The notes below the pieces were generated by a model. That model was not told the DNA's origin and ran no database searches. It saw only the letters and a list, made by a program, of their open reading frames with translations. From an uncultured Lachnospiraceae bacterium (GTDB taxonomy: Bacteria > Bacillota > Clostridia > Lachnospirales > Lachnospiraceae), in contig CAJUIS010000005.1 of the NCBI GenBank assembly GCA_910586645.1, forward strand, positions 1-64,000: 64,000 bases of DNA, written 5' to 3'. The position numbers were made by a program, and so were the translations under genes. This document shows positions 1-9,081 of the stretch, piece after piece; position 1 is the stretch's first letter, and each line of letters begins with the position of its first letter.

Positions 1-84
1 TTTTCATCAGAGTAACATTCCTCACACACTTTTCTTTTCACTCCTTATAAAATTCAGATTTGTCATAATCATTCTACCATACCG

Positions 85-621
85 TTATGCATAAATCATC
101 TCATGCAAAATAATTTCTTCTGCCCGATTGTGGATATTATTGCACCGCTGCACCCATTCCATTTGAGAAGTGCGCTTTAATTCCTCTGTCACGCCCTCGG
201 TAGCTTTCATCTGTTCCATGATAGTGTCTAACCGTTCCTGTGCCTGTTCGTTCAGGTCTGCAAGATATGTCCATAGCTCTCCGGTCAATATCAATGTGTT
301 CAATCTGGCTGCTGTTTCCCTCTGTTCGCTGCTTTCTTCCTCGAACAGCGCAAGCTGTGCTTTCAGTTCCCCCTGTTCCTTCCGGTACTTTGGCAGGAGT
401 AAGTCAATCTCGTCCGCCCCCGCCTTGCCTAAAGCGTAATCCTCATAGAGTTTGGCAATGACTTTCTCGACCTCCCCCAGACGCTTTTCAAGGGAAAACT
501 TTTTCTCAATGGCTGCGCCAGTGTCAGCTTTGTTCCTGTTTTCATGTTCCATAACTTTGGCAAGGACTGCCTTCTCGTCCTTCAGCGCCAGCTTCGCCCA
601 CTCCCGTATGTCCTTTAGCAA
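85..621 (-). pseudogene. Chimeric remnant: serine-recombinase C-terminus fused to TnpV-like tail
   Basis: The frame encodes two unrelated pieces. The first ~108 residues (starting LKDIREWAKLALKDE) form a charged coiled coil like the C-terminal region of large serine recombinases of the Tn4451/TnpX type. From about residue 110 (near position 290) the protein matches the C-terminal half of TnpV, the small protein of Tn4451-like elements (AQERLDTIMEQ, EGVTEELKRT, RAEEIILHEMIY). The recombinase catalytic domain is missing. The only available start is a TTG at 621, exactly where the IS110 remnant begins, so this is a truncated gene rather than a natural start. Inferred origin: an internal deletion joined tnpX-like and tnpV-like genes, and IS110-related DNA then removed the 5' part. 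The domain assignment is from memory of the families. Confidence 0.7.
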
Positions 622-1213
622 GGCTGCTGAATTACTTAGGAAAGCGGCCAGAGATTCTTACCGCTTAGACAAGGCTCTTTATGAACCATTAAATGTATCT
701 ATCGCCAGTTCTTTCAACTGTATTGAAACTTTTAAGAAAGAAATCAAGCTTATAGATGCTGCCATTGAAAGAGAAATCAAGGGATTGAATCCTAATGCTT
801 TTATTATTCTTCAATCCATAGATGGCATTGGTCCTGTCCTTGCAGGTGGCATTGTAGCTGAAATAGGCGACATTTCTGCTTTCCATTCATCTGATGCTCT
901 TGCTAAGTATGCCGGGCTCATGTGGAAGTCAAACCAATCAGGTGATTTCGATGGAGAAGACACTCCAATGAGCAAAGCTGGCAATCGTTATCTCAGATAC
1001 TATCTTGGCGAAGCAGCCAATAGTTTGAGAAAACATAATGTTGAGTATGGAACGTACTATCGAAAGAAGTGCAGCGAAGTTCCGAAACATCAACACAAAA
1101 GAGCACTCGCGCTGACTTCACGTAAATTCGTTCGTTTGGTTTATGGATTGCTGGCCAGAAACCAACTGTACTCCGGCGTATCGCTGGATACATCAATTAA
1201 AGAAATAAAATAA
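620..1213 (+). pseudogene. IS110 family transposase, C-terminal fragment
   Basis: About 197 residues match the C-terminal Transposase_20 (IS116/IS110/IS902) region: the helix-hairpin-helix stretch SIDGIGPVLAGGIVAEIGDI, then YAGLMWKSNQSG, MSKAGNRYLRYYL and the C-terminal RALALTSRKFVRLVYGLL. In IS110 enzymes a conserved serine in the second half is part of the composite active site; the Ser of MSKAGN is a likely candidate. Full-length transposases are about 400 aa, so the N-terminal DEDD (RuvC-like) domain is absent and the product should be inactive. The same frame stays open upstream to 452, but that stretch is only the reverse complement of the recombinase remnant. Confidence 0.85.
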
Positions 1214-1290
1214 TCGAACCTATGTTTCGCATCAAGCATAGGTCTATTAAAGTTACCCTTTTTTCTGAAAAACATATCAAAATCTTTTCA
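620..1290 (+). mobile_element. IS110-family insertion sequence remnant
   Basis: The block holds the 3' part of an IS110-type transposase and about 75 bp of downstream sequence. It includes a 7-bp hairpin just after the stop codon (ACCTATG near 1217 pairing with CATAGGT near 1236). The left boundary is inferred from the abrupt switch at about 620 between recombinase sequence (minus strand) and transposase sequence (plus strand). The right boundary is uncertain and is placed before the coding tail of the neighbouring minus-strand gene, near 1290. The element lacks its left end and the N-terminal half of its transposase, so it cannot move by itself. Confidence 0.65.
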
Positions 1291-1294
1291 AAAA

Positions 1295-2680
1295 TCATCT
1301 TGACATATCACCAGATTGCTCATATAAATATTCACCCGAATAGGAATAATCCCCAAATTCATATCCGCAGTCTGCATAAAATATATTGTCCTGCAATATT
1401 ACATCTATTCCACTATAGGGATTCTCAACAATTGTAATCGGATATGTTGTCTCCACTCCCCGATAACTTACATGAACCTACGCCCGTCCAAGACTTCCGC
1501 CATTGTCCAGATAATCGTCCACTGTCCCGTATTTTTTCCCATCTATCTCAAGATACTGGTACAATCCTGTATTTCCTGTTTTTGAACTGATTTGTTTCGG
1601 AGCTCTTCCATCTTTATAATTCACCTGGACTACCACTTCATTCTTTAACCCAGAATCTGTACGGTTAAAAGAATCTTTAAAGCCATCCTCATAGGTCGTT
1701 TTTTCCTGCGATAACACTTCCAGGGAATCCACTGCATCACGTTCTACAATAATATCAAATGTAAACTTAATTTTTGTTGAATTTCCATTCTCATATTTCA
1801 TAATATAAGCATGAGCCGTATGCGCCCCATTTTCTAAACCGCTAATCGGAGGTCGCGGAAACTGAGGCGACTGTGCATTATCATAATATTCAACACTTAT
1901 CCAAGAGCTATAATAATTCTCAAAATCCAAATCAGAACCACAAAAAGCCTCTATTTCTCCATATAAACTAACATCTGTAATAGTAGATGTTCCATCCGCA
2001 TAAATAAGCTTTAACTGCATTCCGCTGAAATTCAAGGTATCATACACAGTATCCGGCCCATTCACTACTTCAATCCGGCTAATCTCCGCTTCATTGACGC
2101 TTACGGTATAATCTGACGCTCCGCTGGCTGGCCATATGTCAAATAAGTATGTATCTCCCGCCTGACAATAAAACACGCGATCTTTCACTTTACCTGCGGA
2201 AAAATACCAGGAATGAAACCCCTCTTTTTTTTCTTCCCCGTCCACAAGATACACACGCGCCGCATTGATTGCCATATCGGTACTACTGTCCACCTTCACA
2301 TGATACCAACCGGAAACCTCCGGCTGAAAAGCAAATATCTCATTTGACGTAACACCCGTCCTGTCCAGCGGATCCCCCAGAGTCAAAAATGTATAATCAT
2401 CTTCCACAAAGCTTGCCGTGCTGATTCCCGCCTCTTTTTCCACACTTTCCGAACTTCTGAAACTCTCCGTCTCCATCGGCTCTGTTTCCGCAGCCGATTC
2501 AAACTGAAGCTTATCGGCATCGCCTGAAACACGTTCCATACTTTCAATCGTTCCCATACCGTTATCCGGTATTGCCGCGGCCAAAAAAGCCTCCGGCGCC
2601 ATTGTACATACCATTCCATGCCAGAAATGACGCCAACATCTTTTTTCCCTTTTGCATAAAATTCCCTCCTGCTTTTTCAA
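1295..2680 (-). pseudogene. Secreted Ig-like (Big_3-type) protein gene with two lesions
   Basis: The 400-codon frame 2680-1478 encodes an extracellular protein: a hydrophobic N-terminus, a Ser/Glu-rich linker, a domain with GVTSNEIFAFQPEVSGWYHV, then Ig-like units (SRIEVVNGPDTVYDTLNFSG; LIYADGTSTITDV). It ends at an in-frame TAG (1478-1480). Beyond that TAG the same frame continues for about 60 sensible codons (VHVSYRGVETTYPITIVENP...) to a TGA at 1295, as expected for the rest of an Ig repeat. At the 5' end the good ribosome site (AGGAGGG) serves an ATG at 2657 that is out of frame with the body. Deleting one A from the A6 run (T6 at 2641-2646 on the plus strand) joins it as MQKGKRCWRHFWHG, a better signal peptide than the TTG start at 2680. 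Both lesions point to a pseudogene or an ON/OFF gene. Confidence 0.65.
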
Positions 2681-2730
2681 ACTCTTTTACAAAATAGAAT
2701 AATTTGTCCCTCTGACTTCAATATAACTGT

Positions 2731-2777
2731 AAAAACGCACAAAACTACATCCTGACTGTTGTTAAGCCAGGATGCAG
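2731..2777 (-). terminator. Rho-independent terminator downstream of tpiA
   Basis: On the minus strand an imperfect hairpin (GCATCCTGGC / GTCAGGATGT) is followed by a T-rich run ending in GTTTTT. It lies 30-75 bp after the tpiA stop and before the start region of the Ig-like gene, so it probably closes the glycolytic operon. Confidence 0.55.
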
Positions 2778-2806
2778 TCTTATCATTTGTATCTGTTTGC
2801 CTGTAT

Positions 2807-3556
2807 TTATTTGTAATTCACAATCTTTCCAAAATCCGGTTTCAAAGAAGCCCCGCCAACTAATCCGCCGTCGATGTCCGGTTTGCCAAACAGCTCCGCC
2901 GCATTGCCGGCGTTTACGGAACCGCCGTACTGGATGCGAATTGCTTCCGCTGTCGCGTCATCATAAACCTCTCTGATGCAGTTGCGGATTGCCAGACAAA
3001 CTTCCTCCGCCTGATCAGATGTCGCCGTCTCGCCCGTTCCAATCGCCCAGATTGGCTCGTAAGCAATGACTGCCGTCTTTGCCTGATCCGCCGTTACGTT
3101 CTGGAACGCAATTTTAATCTGCATACGGATCCAGTCGATGTAAATACCCTGTTTTCTCTGCGTCAGGGATTCGCCGCAGCAGATGATCGGCGTAATGCCA
3201 TGCTCGAAAGCCTTTAATACTTTCTTGTTTACCGTCTCGTCCGTCTCTGCAAAATATTCTCTTCTCTCGGAATGTCCGATGATGACATATTTGACGCCGG
3301 CGTCCACAAGCATTCCGGGAGCGATTTCTCCCGTGTATGCGCCGCTTTCTTCATAGTACATATTTTCTGCGCCAATCTGGATATTTGTGCCTTTCGCAGC
3401 TTCCATAGCCGGAATAATGTCGATTGCCGGCACGCAGAATACTACGTCCGCTTCGTCGTTTGCTACAAGCGGAGCCAGTTCTTTCACCAAAGCGACTGCT
3501 TCGCTCGGGGTTTTGTTCATTTTCCAGTTTCCAGCGATAATTTTCTTTCTTGCCAT
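2807..3556 (-). CDS. tpiA: Triosephosphate isomerase
   Basis: Interconverts dihydroxyacetone phosphate and glyceraldehyde-3-phosphate in cytosolic glycolysis/gluconeogenesis. The 249-residue length is typical. The substrate-binding GNWKMN (Lys12), the catalytic His95 in IIGHSERR, the general base Glu167 in AYEPIWAIGTG and the phosphate-binding GGSVN and GGLVGGASL loops are all present. The ATG at 3556 follows an AGGAG-like site. It is the last gene of the gap-pgk-tpiA run, 70 bp after pgk and on the same strand. This order is common in Clostridia, and nothing in the sequence is unusual. Confidence 0.98.
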   Translation of the reverse strand: MARKKIIAGNWKMNKTPSEAVALVKELAPLVANDEADVVFCVPAIDIIPAMEAAKGTNIQIGAENMYYEESGAYTGEIAPGMLVDAGVKYVIIGHSERREYFAETDETVNKKVLKAFEHGITPIICCGESLTQRKQGIYIDWIRMQIKIAFQNVTADQAKTAVIAYEPIWAIGTGETATSDQAEEVCLAIRNCIREVYDDATAEAIRIQYGGSVNAGNAAELFGKPDIDGGLVGGASLKPDFGKIVNYK

Positions 3557-3626
3557 TTTCTTATTCTCCTTTTTATGGGTTATGCCCCGTTCCTGTTCTC
3601 TTTTCGATTTCGGCTCGCCAGGCGCT

Positions 3627-4850
3627 TTACTTATCGTCAGCAGCCACTACGCCCGGAAGCTCTTTTCCTTCCAAAAATTCCAAAGATGCGCCGCCGCCTG
3701 TGGAAATATGGCTCATCTTGTCTGCAAATCCAAGCTGATTTACGGCTGCGGCAGAATCTCCGCCGCCGATAATTGTCGTTGCGTCTGTCGCTGCCAGAGC
3801 TTTCGCGACTGCAATCGTGCCTTCTGCAAGAATCGGATTTTCAAATACGCCCATCGGCCCGTTCCATACAACGGTCTTTGCGGATTTTACTGCGTCCGCG
3901 TACATTTCTGCCGTCTTCGGCCCGATGTCGCAGCCTTCGCGGTCTGCCGGCATATCCGATACGGAATATGTCTCAACGTCAATCTTTGCGTCAATCGGAT
4001 TCGGGAATGCGGTTACCGTTACAGAATCAACCGGAAGCAGTAATTTCTTGCCAAGATCTTTTGCTTTCTGAATCATTTCTTTGCAGTAGTCGATTTTGGA
4101 ATCGTCTACCAGGGAATTTCCGATTTCATATCCCTGCGCCTTTAAGAATGTGTATGCCATGCCGCCGCCGATAATTAACGTATCGCATTTCTCAAGCAGG
4201 TTGGAAATTACGTTTAACTTATCTGCAACTTTTGCGCCGCCAAGGATTGCCACAAACGGCCTTACCGGATTTTCTACGGCGTTGCCAAGGAAATCAATTT
4301 CTTTCTGCATTAAGTATCCGACTGCATTCTCTCCGCCTTTTTCAGAGATAAACTTGGTCACGCCAGCAACGGAAGCGTGCGCCCTGTGGGAAGAACCAAA
4401 TGCGTCGCATACATAAACGTCTGCCAGTTCCGCAAGCTCTTTGCTGAACTCTTCGCCGTTTTTCGTCTCTTCCTTGCCGCGGAAACGGGTATTCTGAAGC
4501 AGAACCACGTCGCCTTCGTTCATCGCGTTTACGGCTGCCGTAGCGGCTTCGCCTGTTACGTTATAATCTGATACAAAGTTTACTTCTTTGCCAAGCTTCT
4601 CAGACAGTCTTTCTGCAACAGGAGCTAAGGACTCGCCTTCATTCGGGCCATTCTTTACTTTGCCAAGATGAGAGCAGAGAATTACTTTGCCGCCGTCTGC
4701 AATTAACTTCTGGATGGTCGGAAGCGCAGCTTTGATACGCGTTTCGTCCGTGATGCTTCCGTCTTTTAACGGTACGTTAAAATCGCATCTTACCAGGACG
4801 CGTTTGCCTTTTACGTTAATATCATCTACTGATTTTTTGTTTAATGACAT
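3627..4850 (-). CDS. pgk: Phosphoglycerate kinase
   Basis: Transfers the acyl phosphate of 1,3-bisphosphoglycerate to ADP, the first ATP-yielding step of lower glycolysis. The family signature KRVLVRCDFNVPL is near the N-terminus. The substrate loop (DAFGSSHRAHASV), the nucleotide site GPMGVFE and the C-terminal GGGDSAAAV and STGGGASLEFLEGKELPG motifs follow in order. The 407 aa length fits bacterial PGKs. The ATG at 4850 is preceded by AAGGAGGACATGACCC. A strong hairpin separates it from gap, so it may also be read from its own or a read-through transcript. Confidence 0.98.
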   Translation of the reverse strand: MSLNKKSVDDINVKGKRVLVRCDFNVPLKDGSITDETRIKAALPTIQKLIADGGKVILCSHLGKVKNGPNEGESLAPVAERLSEKLGKEVNFVSDYNVTGEAATAAVNAMNEGDVVLLQNTRFRGKEETKNGEEFSKELAELADVYVCDAFGSSHRAHASVAGVTKFISEKGGENAVGYLMQKEIDFLGNAVENPVRPFVAILGGAKVADKLNVISNLLEKCDTLIIGGGMAYTFLKAQGYEIGNSLVDDSKIDYCKEMIQKAKDLGKKLLLPVDSVTVTAFPNPIDAKIDVETYSVSDMPADREGCDIGPKTAEMYADAVKSAKTVVWNGPMGVFENPILAEGTIAVAKALAATDATTIIGGGDSAAAVNQLGFADKMSHISTGGGASLEFLEGKELPGVVAADDK

Positions 4851-4920
4851 GGGTCATGTCCTCCTTCTTATTTTACAATCCAACAAACGCCCGGTACAGG
4901 CATTTGCCCAAAACATTTTA

Positions 4921-4958
4921 ATAAAAAGGATCCGGCCCAAACAGACCGGACCCCTTTT
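4921..4958 (-). terminator. Terminator/attenuator between gap and pgk
   Basis: On the minus strand a GC-rich stem (GGGTCCGGTC paired with GGCCGGATCC) is followed at once by TTTTTATT. It sits about 65 bp past the gap stop and 70 bp before the pgk start. It could end the gap mRNA, or let part of the transcripts continue into pgk-tpiA, a usual way to give gap a higher level. Confidence 0.75.
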
Positions 4959-5023
4959 CTGAGTCTTTACACACTCCGGCAGCCTCTCGCTAAAAAATCA
5001 GTCTGCCGTGTATTGTTTTTCAA

Positions 5024-6040
5024 TTATGCTAACTCTGAGAAGTATTTGATTGTACGAACCATCTGAGATGTATAGCTGTTCTCGTTGTCATACCATGAAA
5101 TAACCTGAACTTCATACAGATCGTCAGATACCTTGCTTACCATCGTCTGCGTAGCATCGAATAAGGAACCGTATTTCATTCCGATGATGTCGGAGGATAC
5201 GATTTCGTCCTCGTTGTATCCAAAGGACTCGTTCGCCGCTGCTTTCATCGCTGCGTTGATGCCGTCAACCGTAACGTCAGCTTTGTTTACAACTGCCGTT
5301 AAGATTGTGGTAGAGCCTGTTGGGGTCGGAACACGCTGTGCGGAACCGATTAATTTGCCGTTCAATTCCGGGATAACAAGGCCGATTGCCTTTGCTGCGC
5401 CCGTGCTGTTCGGAACGATATTTACAGCCGCTGCGCGGGATCTTCTCAGATCGCCTTTTCTCTGCGGTCCGTCAAGCGTCATCTGATCGCCTGTGTAAGC
5501 ATGGATAGTAACCATGATTCCGGACTGGATCGGAGCGTATTTATTCAATGCGTCTGCCATAGGAGCCAGGCAGTTTGTCGTACAGGAAGCTGCTGAAATA
5601 ATCGTATCTTCAGCTTTTAATGTCTCGTGGTTGGTGTTGTAAACGATAGTCGGAAGATCATTTCCAGCCGGAGCGGAAATAACAACCTTACGGGCACCGG
5701 CATTGATATGAGCCTGAGCTTTTGCTTTGCTTGTATAGAAACCGGAACACTCTAATACAACGTCTACTTTTAAGTCACCCCAAGGGCAGTTGTTTGCATC
5801 CGGAAATGCGTAGATTTTAATTTCCTGTCCGTCAACGGTAATGGAATCTTCTCCAGCAGTTACTTTATCTGCCAAATCATATTTGCCCTGAGAAGAATCA
5901 TACTTTAACAAGTGCGCCAGCATTTTGGGGCTTGTCAAATCGTTGATTGCCACTACTTCATATCCTTCTGCACCAAACATCTGTCTGAATGCCAGACGGC
6001 CGATACGGCCAAATCCATTGATTGCTACTCTTACTGCCAT
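5024..6040 (-). CDS. gap: Glyceraldehyde-3-phosphate dehydrogenase, type I
   Basis: Oxidises and phosphorylates glyceraldehyde-3-phosphate with NAD+ to 1,3-bisphosphoglycerate. The N-terminal Rossmann fold begins INGFGRIGRLAFRQM. Asp34 (AINDLT) is the residue that normally selects NAD over NADP. The catalytic cysteine is Cys153 in SAASCTTNCLAP, followed by the conserved HAYTGDQ and the GAAKAIG phosphate site; the C-terminus has SWYDNENSYTSQMV. The 338 aa length is normal. An AGGAGGAATTAAGA site precedes the ATG, and a sigma-A-like promoter lies 86-114 bp upstream. It leads the gap-pgk-tpiA cluster. Confidence 0.98.
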   Translation of the reverse strand: MAVRVAINGFGRIGRLAFRQMFGAEGYEVVAINDLTSPKMLAHLLKYDSSQGKYDLADKVTAGEDSITVDGQEIKIYAFPDANNCPWGDLKVDVVLECSGFYTSKAKAQAHINAGARKVVISAPAGNDLPTIVYNTNHETLKAEDTIISAASCTTNCLAPMADALNKYAPIQSGIMVTIHAYTGDQMTLDGPQRKGDLRRSRAAAVNIVPNSTGAAKAIGLVIPELNGKLIGSAQRVPTPTGSTTILTAVVNKADVTVDGINAAMKAAANESFGYNEDEIVSSDIIGMKYGSLFDATQTMVSKVSDDLYEVQVISWYDNENSYTSQMVRTIKYFSELA

Positions 6041-6125
6041 TCTTAATTCCTCCTAGAATTTTAAATTTTTCGGGGTCTGAAGCATATCTGAAGATTCAAA
6101 TACACCCCTTGCCCAACCTGATATT

Positions 6126-6154
6126 ATTTTAACCAATTTTTTCTAAAAAAACAA
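6126..6154 (-). promoter_or_regulatory. Sigma-A-type promoter for gap
   Basis: Minus strand: TTGTTT (6149-6154), a 17-bp spacer, then TAAAAT (6126-6131), close to the TTGACA-17-TATAAT consensus. It directs transcription into gap with a ~80-nt leader. The region is AT-rich, so chance matches are possible. Confidence 0.5.
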
Positions 6155-6266
6155 GCCCTTCCCCTTAGTTTATAAAAATTTTCTTTTATTTACAAAAATA
6201 TTGTGCTATACTTGGCAAAATGCCGAACACGCTTGAAAAATCATAAAAATCAACAGGAGGAACGCC

Positions 6267-7115
6267 ATGTTTACGCCAAAAATCATCACTCTGGATTTGG
6301 ACGGCACGCTTTTTTCCAGCTCCGGAGAAGTCACTCCCTATACCAAAGAACAAATACGCAAAGCCGCCGGGAAAGGAACCGCAATTGTCATTTCCACCGG
6401 ACGCCCGTTTACCGGGCTGCCGTTTGACGTCGCGAAAGAACTTGGCATCCAGTACGCCATCACTGCAAACGGCGCGGCCATTTACCGCATTGCGGACAAA
6501 AAATGCCTGTATGAAAACGGCATTGACGCAAAAACGGCTGCGGACATCTGCGGTTCTTTAAAAGAACGGCATCTTCATCTTGACGTCTTTATCCATGGAG
6601 ACGCCTATACGCAAAGTTCCACGCTTCCTATCATACGCCATTCCAGAATTCTTCCTGAATCCGTAAAAAATTACATTTTAACGACAAGAAACCAGGTTCC
6701 GGATCTTGCTAACTACATTTGCAAAAACAATCTGACGCTCCAGAAAGCGACCCTGACGTTCGAGCAGGAAGCCGACGGCACGCTGATTGACCGGGAAGAG
6801 ACAAAAGAATTTCTCTTAAGCCGACCGGACATTCACGTCGTATGCGGCGGCTACCAGAATCTGGAATTTACAAAATCCGGCGTAACAAAAGGCGAAGGGC
6901 TTCGTTTCCTCTGCGAATTTTTACAGATTCCCCTCAGCGAATCCATGGCGGCAGGGGACAGCGAAAACGATCTGGATATTTTAAAAACGGCCGGTTACTC
7001 TGTTGCAATGGAAAATGCGGAAGAATGCATCAAATCCGTCTGCGATTTCGTCACAGCGTCCTGCAACGACGACGGCGTAGGACATGCCATTGCAAAATGT
7101 TTCGGCACAAATTAA
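6267..7115 (+). CDS. Cof-type HAD-IIB family sugar-phosphate phosphatase
   Basis: A 282-residue HAD hydrolase of the Cof/YidA class. Motif I is LDLDGTLF (nucleophile and acid/base Asp), motif II is VISTGRPF, the Lys of motif III lies in the SGVTKGEGL segment, and motif IV is AAGDSENDLDIL. The large C2-type cap lies between motifs II and III. Such enzymes dephosphorylate sugar phosphates, FMN or other small metabolites in the cytosol; the substrate cannot be read from sequence. The ATG follows ACAGGAGGAACGCC. The gene is divergent from gap and 13 bp from the PHP phosphatase gene, so the two phosphatases are probably cotranscribed. Confidence 0.9.
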   Translation: MFTPKIITLDLDGTLFSSSGEVTPYTKEQIRKAAGKGTAIVISTGRPFTGLPFDVAKELGIQYAITANGAAIYRIADKKCLYENGIDAKTAADICGSLKERHLHLDVFIHGDAYTQSSTLPIIRHSRILPESVKNYILTTRNQVPDLANYICKNNLTLQKATLTFEQEADGTLIDREETKEFLLSRPDIHVVCGGYQNLEFTKSGVTKGEGLRFLCEFLQIPLSESMAAGDSENDLDILKTAGYSVAMENAEECIKSVCDFVTASCNDDGVGHAIAKCFGTN

Positions 7116-7128
7116 AGGAGGTTTCCCC

Positions 7129-7956
7129 ATGTATTGGGATACGCATATGCACTGCAGGTTTTCCGGCGACAGCGCGGCAGAACCGGAAGAAATGATTTTA
7201 TCCGCCATCCGGAAACGTCTGGACGGCGTCTGCTTTACCGACCACATCGACTGGGACTATCCGGGACCGACGCCGTTTCATTTTGATCCCGAAAAATATT
7301 TCGCCGTTTTAAAGCCGCTTTCAGAAAAATATAAAGGCAGAATTTCGGTTCATATCGGCGCGGAGCTTGGCTTACAGCCGCATTTAAAACAGCGCTACGA
7401 TGCTTTTTTATCTATGGGGGATTTCGATCAGGTCATTGGATCCTCTCATGTCGTACACGGCTTTGACCCTTACTATCCGGACTATTACGCAGGAAAAACA
7501 GAAGACGAAGCTTATCTTGAATATTTTGAATCCATTCTTGAAAACCTTGCCGTCTTTGACAATTTTGACGTTTACGGGCACATCGATTACGTCGTGCGCT
7601 ATGGCCCGAACAAAAACGCATATTACTCTTACGAAAAATTCAAAGATGTGATTGACGAAATCCTCCGCACTCTGATCGCCAAAGGGAAGGGCATCGAACT
7701 GAATATGGCCGGATTTAAATATGGCCTGAATCACCCAAATCCGACGGAAGCCATCTTAAAACAATACCGCAGGCTTGGCGGCGAAATCCTGACCATAGGC
7801 TCCGACGCCCATGCGCCGGATCAGGTTGCCTATGATTATCAGAAAATTTATACAATTTTAAAAGAAGCCGGATTTACGCACTATACTGTCTTTCAAAAGA
7901 GAAAGCCTGTCTTTTATAAAATTATGCCGCCTCCGGCAACGCAGTTTCCGTCATAA
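7129..7956 (+). CDS. PHP-domain phosphatase (HisK-type histidinol-phosphatase family)
   Basis: A 275-residue protein of the PHP superfamily. It starts MYWDTHMHCRFSGD, where HMH is the first metal-binding motif. CFTDHIDW, IGAELGLQ, IGSSHVVHG, VYGHIDYVVRYG and SDAHAPDQV supply the remaining His/Asp/Glu metal ligands. The family's known activity is histidinol-phosphate hydrolysis in histidine synthesis, but no other his genes are nearby, so the substrate is uncertain. The start at 7129 is chosen because of the perfect AAAGGAGG site 7 nt upstream; the frame is open to 7084 inside the HAD gene. The 3' end overlaps the convergent mnmA by 43 bp. Confidence 0.88.
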   Translation: MYWDTHMHCRFSGDSAAEPEEMILSAIRKRLDGVCFTDHIDWDYPGPTPFHFDPEKYFAVLKPLSEKYKGRISVHIGAELGLQPHLKQRYDAFLSMGDFDQVIGSSHVVHGFDPYYPDYYAGKTEDEAYLEYFESILENLAVFDNFDVYGHIDYVVRYGPNKNAYYSYEKFKDVIDEILRTLIAKGKGIELNMAGFKYGLNHPNPTEAILKQYRRLGGEILTIGSDAHAPDQVAYDYQKIYTILKEAGFTHYTVFQKRKPVFYKIMPPPATQFPS

Positions 7957-8978
7957 AAAACGACGGCCTGTCCAGGCGTGACGGCTCTCTGCGGTTCGTC
8001 AAACACAAAACGGACCGCTCCGCCGCTCTCTTTGTAAAGCGCAGCCGCTGCGCCTTTATGCGCATAACGGATTTTTGTCCAGAACCGCGTACCGTCTTTA
8101 AATCCTGAAATTCCCATATAATTGATTTTACCGGCCAGAAATTCTCCGGAAAATACATCCTCCGCTTCCCCTATGACCACTTCATTTGTATCCGGACGGA
8201 TTTTTGTGACAAAAACGGGTCTGCCCAGCGCAAGATTCAATCCCTTGCGCTGTCCGACTGTGTAATGGATAATCCCTTTGTGCCGTCCCAGGATTTCCCC
8301 GTCTTCTGTAACAAAATTCCCGCAGCCGCAGAGCCTCTCTTTTGCCGCCCGTTCAATAAATCCCGCATAGTCATGATCCGGTATAAAGCAAATCTCCTGA
8401 CTGTCCGGTTTCTCCGCCACAGAAAGCCCTATTTCCTGCGCAATGGAACGTATTTCTTCTTTTGTATATTCTCCAACCGGCATTAATGTGCGCGAAAGCT
8501 GTTCCTGTGTCAGATTAAACAGTGCATAGGTCTGATCTTTCGCATCCGTTTTGGACGAAGCCACGGCGTACCTGCCGTTTTCTCTTTTTACAATTTTTGC
8601 ATAATGCCCGGTTGCAATATAATCCGCGCCTATTTCAGCGCTTCTTTTCAACAGAGCTTCCCATTTCACGTAACGATTGCAGGCGACGCATGGATTCGGC
8701 GTCCTGCCGCAGATATATTCTTCCACAAAATAATCCACTACGCTGCATTGAAACTCTTCTTTAAAATCCATTGCATAAAACGGAATGCCAATCCTGTCCG
8801 CAACCTTCTTGGCATCTGCAAAAGCTCTCTCCCCTTCGGCTTCGCCCTGGTTTTCCTGCCAAAAACGCATCGTAACTCCCGTTACCTCGTATCCCTGCCG
8901 TTTCAAAAGATAAGCCGCAACGGAGGAATCCACGCCTCCGGACATGCCTACCACAACTTTTTTTTTCCCTGTTCCCAT
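7914..8978 (-). CDS. mnmA: tRNA-specific 2-thiouridylase MnmA
   Basis: Thiolates the wobble uridine (s2U34) of tRNA Glu/Gln/Lys using a persulfide relayed from a cysteine desulfurase. The PP-loop GMSGGVDSSVAAYLL activates the tRNA with ATP. The two catalytic cysteines are Cys97 (TPNPCVACN) and Cys197 (DSQEICFIPD), and the C-terminal beta-barrel region follows (YTVGQRKGL, PGQAVVFYDG). Length 354 aa is typical. The gene follows a nifS-like desulfurase on the same strand by about 100 bp, which fits sulfur supply for tRNA modification. The ATG at 8978 has only a weak Shine-Dalgarno match. Confidence 0.96.
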   Translation of the reverse strand: MGTGKKKVVVGMSGGVDSSVAAYLLKRQGYEVTGVTMRFWQENQGEAEGERAFADAKKVADRIGIPFYAMDFKEEFQCSVVDYFVEEYICGRTPNPCVACNRYVKWEALLKRSAEIGADYIATGHYAKIVKRENGRYAVASSKTDAKDQTYALFNLTQEQLSRTLMPVGEYTKEEIRSIAQEIGLSVAEKPDSQEICFIPDHDYAGFIERAAKERLCGCGNFVTEDGEILGRHKGIIHYTVGQRKGLNLALGRPVFVTKIRPDTNEVVIGEAEDVFSGEFLAGKINYMGISGFKDGTRFWTKIRYAHKGAAAALYKESGGAVRFVFDEPQRAVTPGQAVVFYDGNCVAGGGIIL

Positions 8979-9081
8979 AAAATTTTTTCCTTTATTTTTC
9001 TCTGTTTTCTTTTTCTCTGTCCGCCTGATTCCGGATTCTGGCCTTCATTTTACCACATCGGAAAATATGTCACAAGCCATT

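Noticed and set aside
1..84. Gene at the left edge
   Set aside because: No frame, hairpin or promoter stood out in these 84 bases.
1222..1437. Plus-strand frame of 71 codons
   Set aside because: It is antisense to the readthrough part of the Ig-like pseudogene, has no ribosome site and no protein-like character.
6041..6266. Plus-strand promoter for the HAD gene (TATACT at about 6206)
   Set aside because: No -35 hexamer at acceptable spacing could be found.
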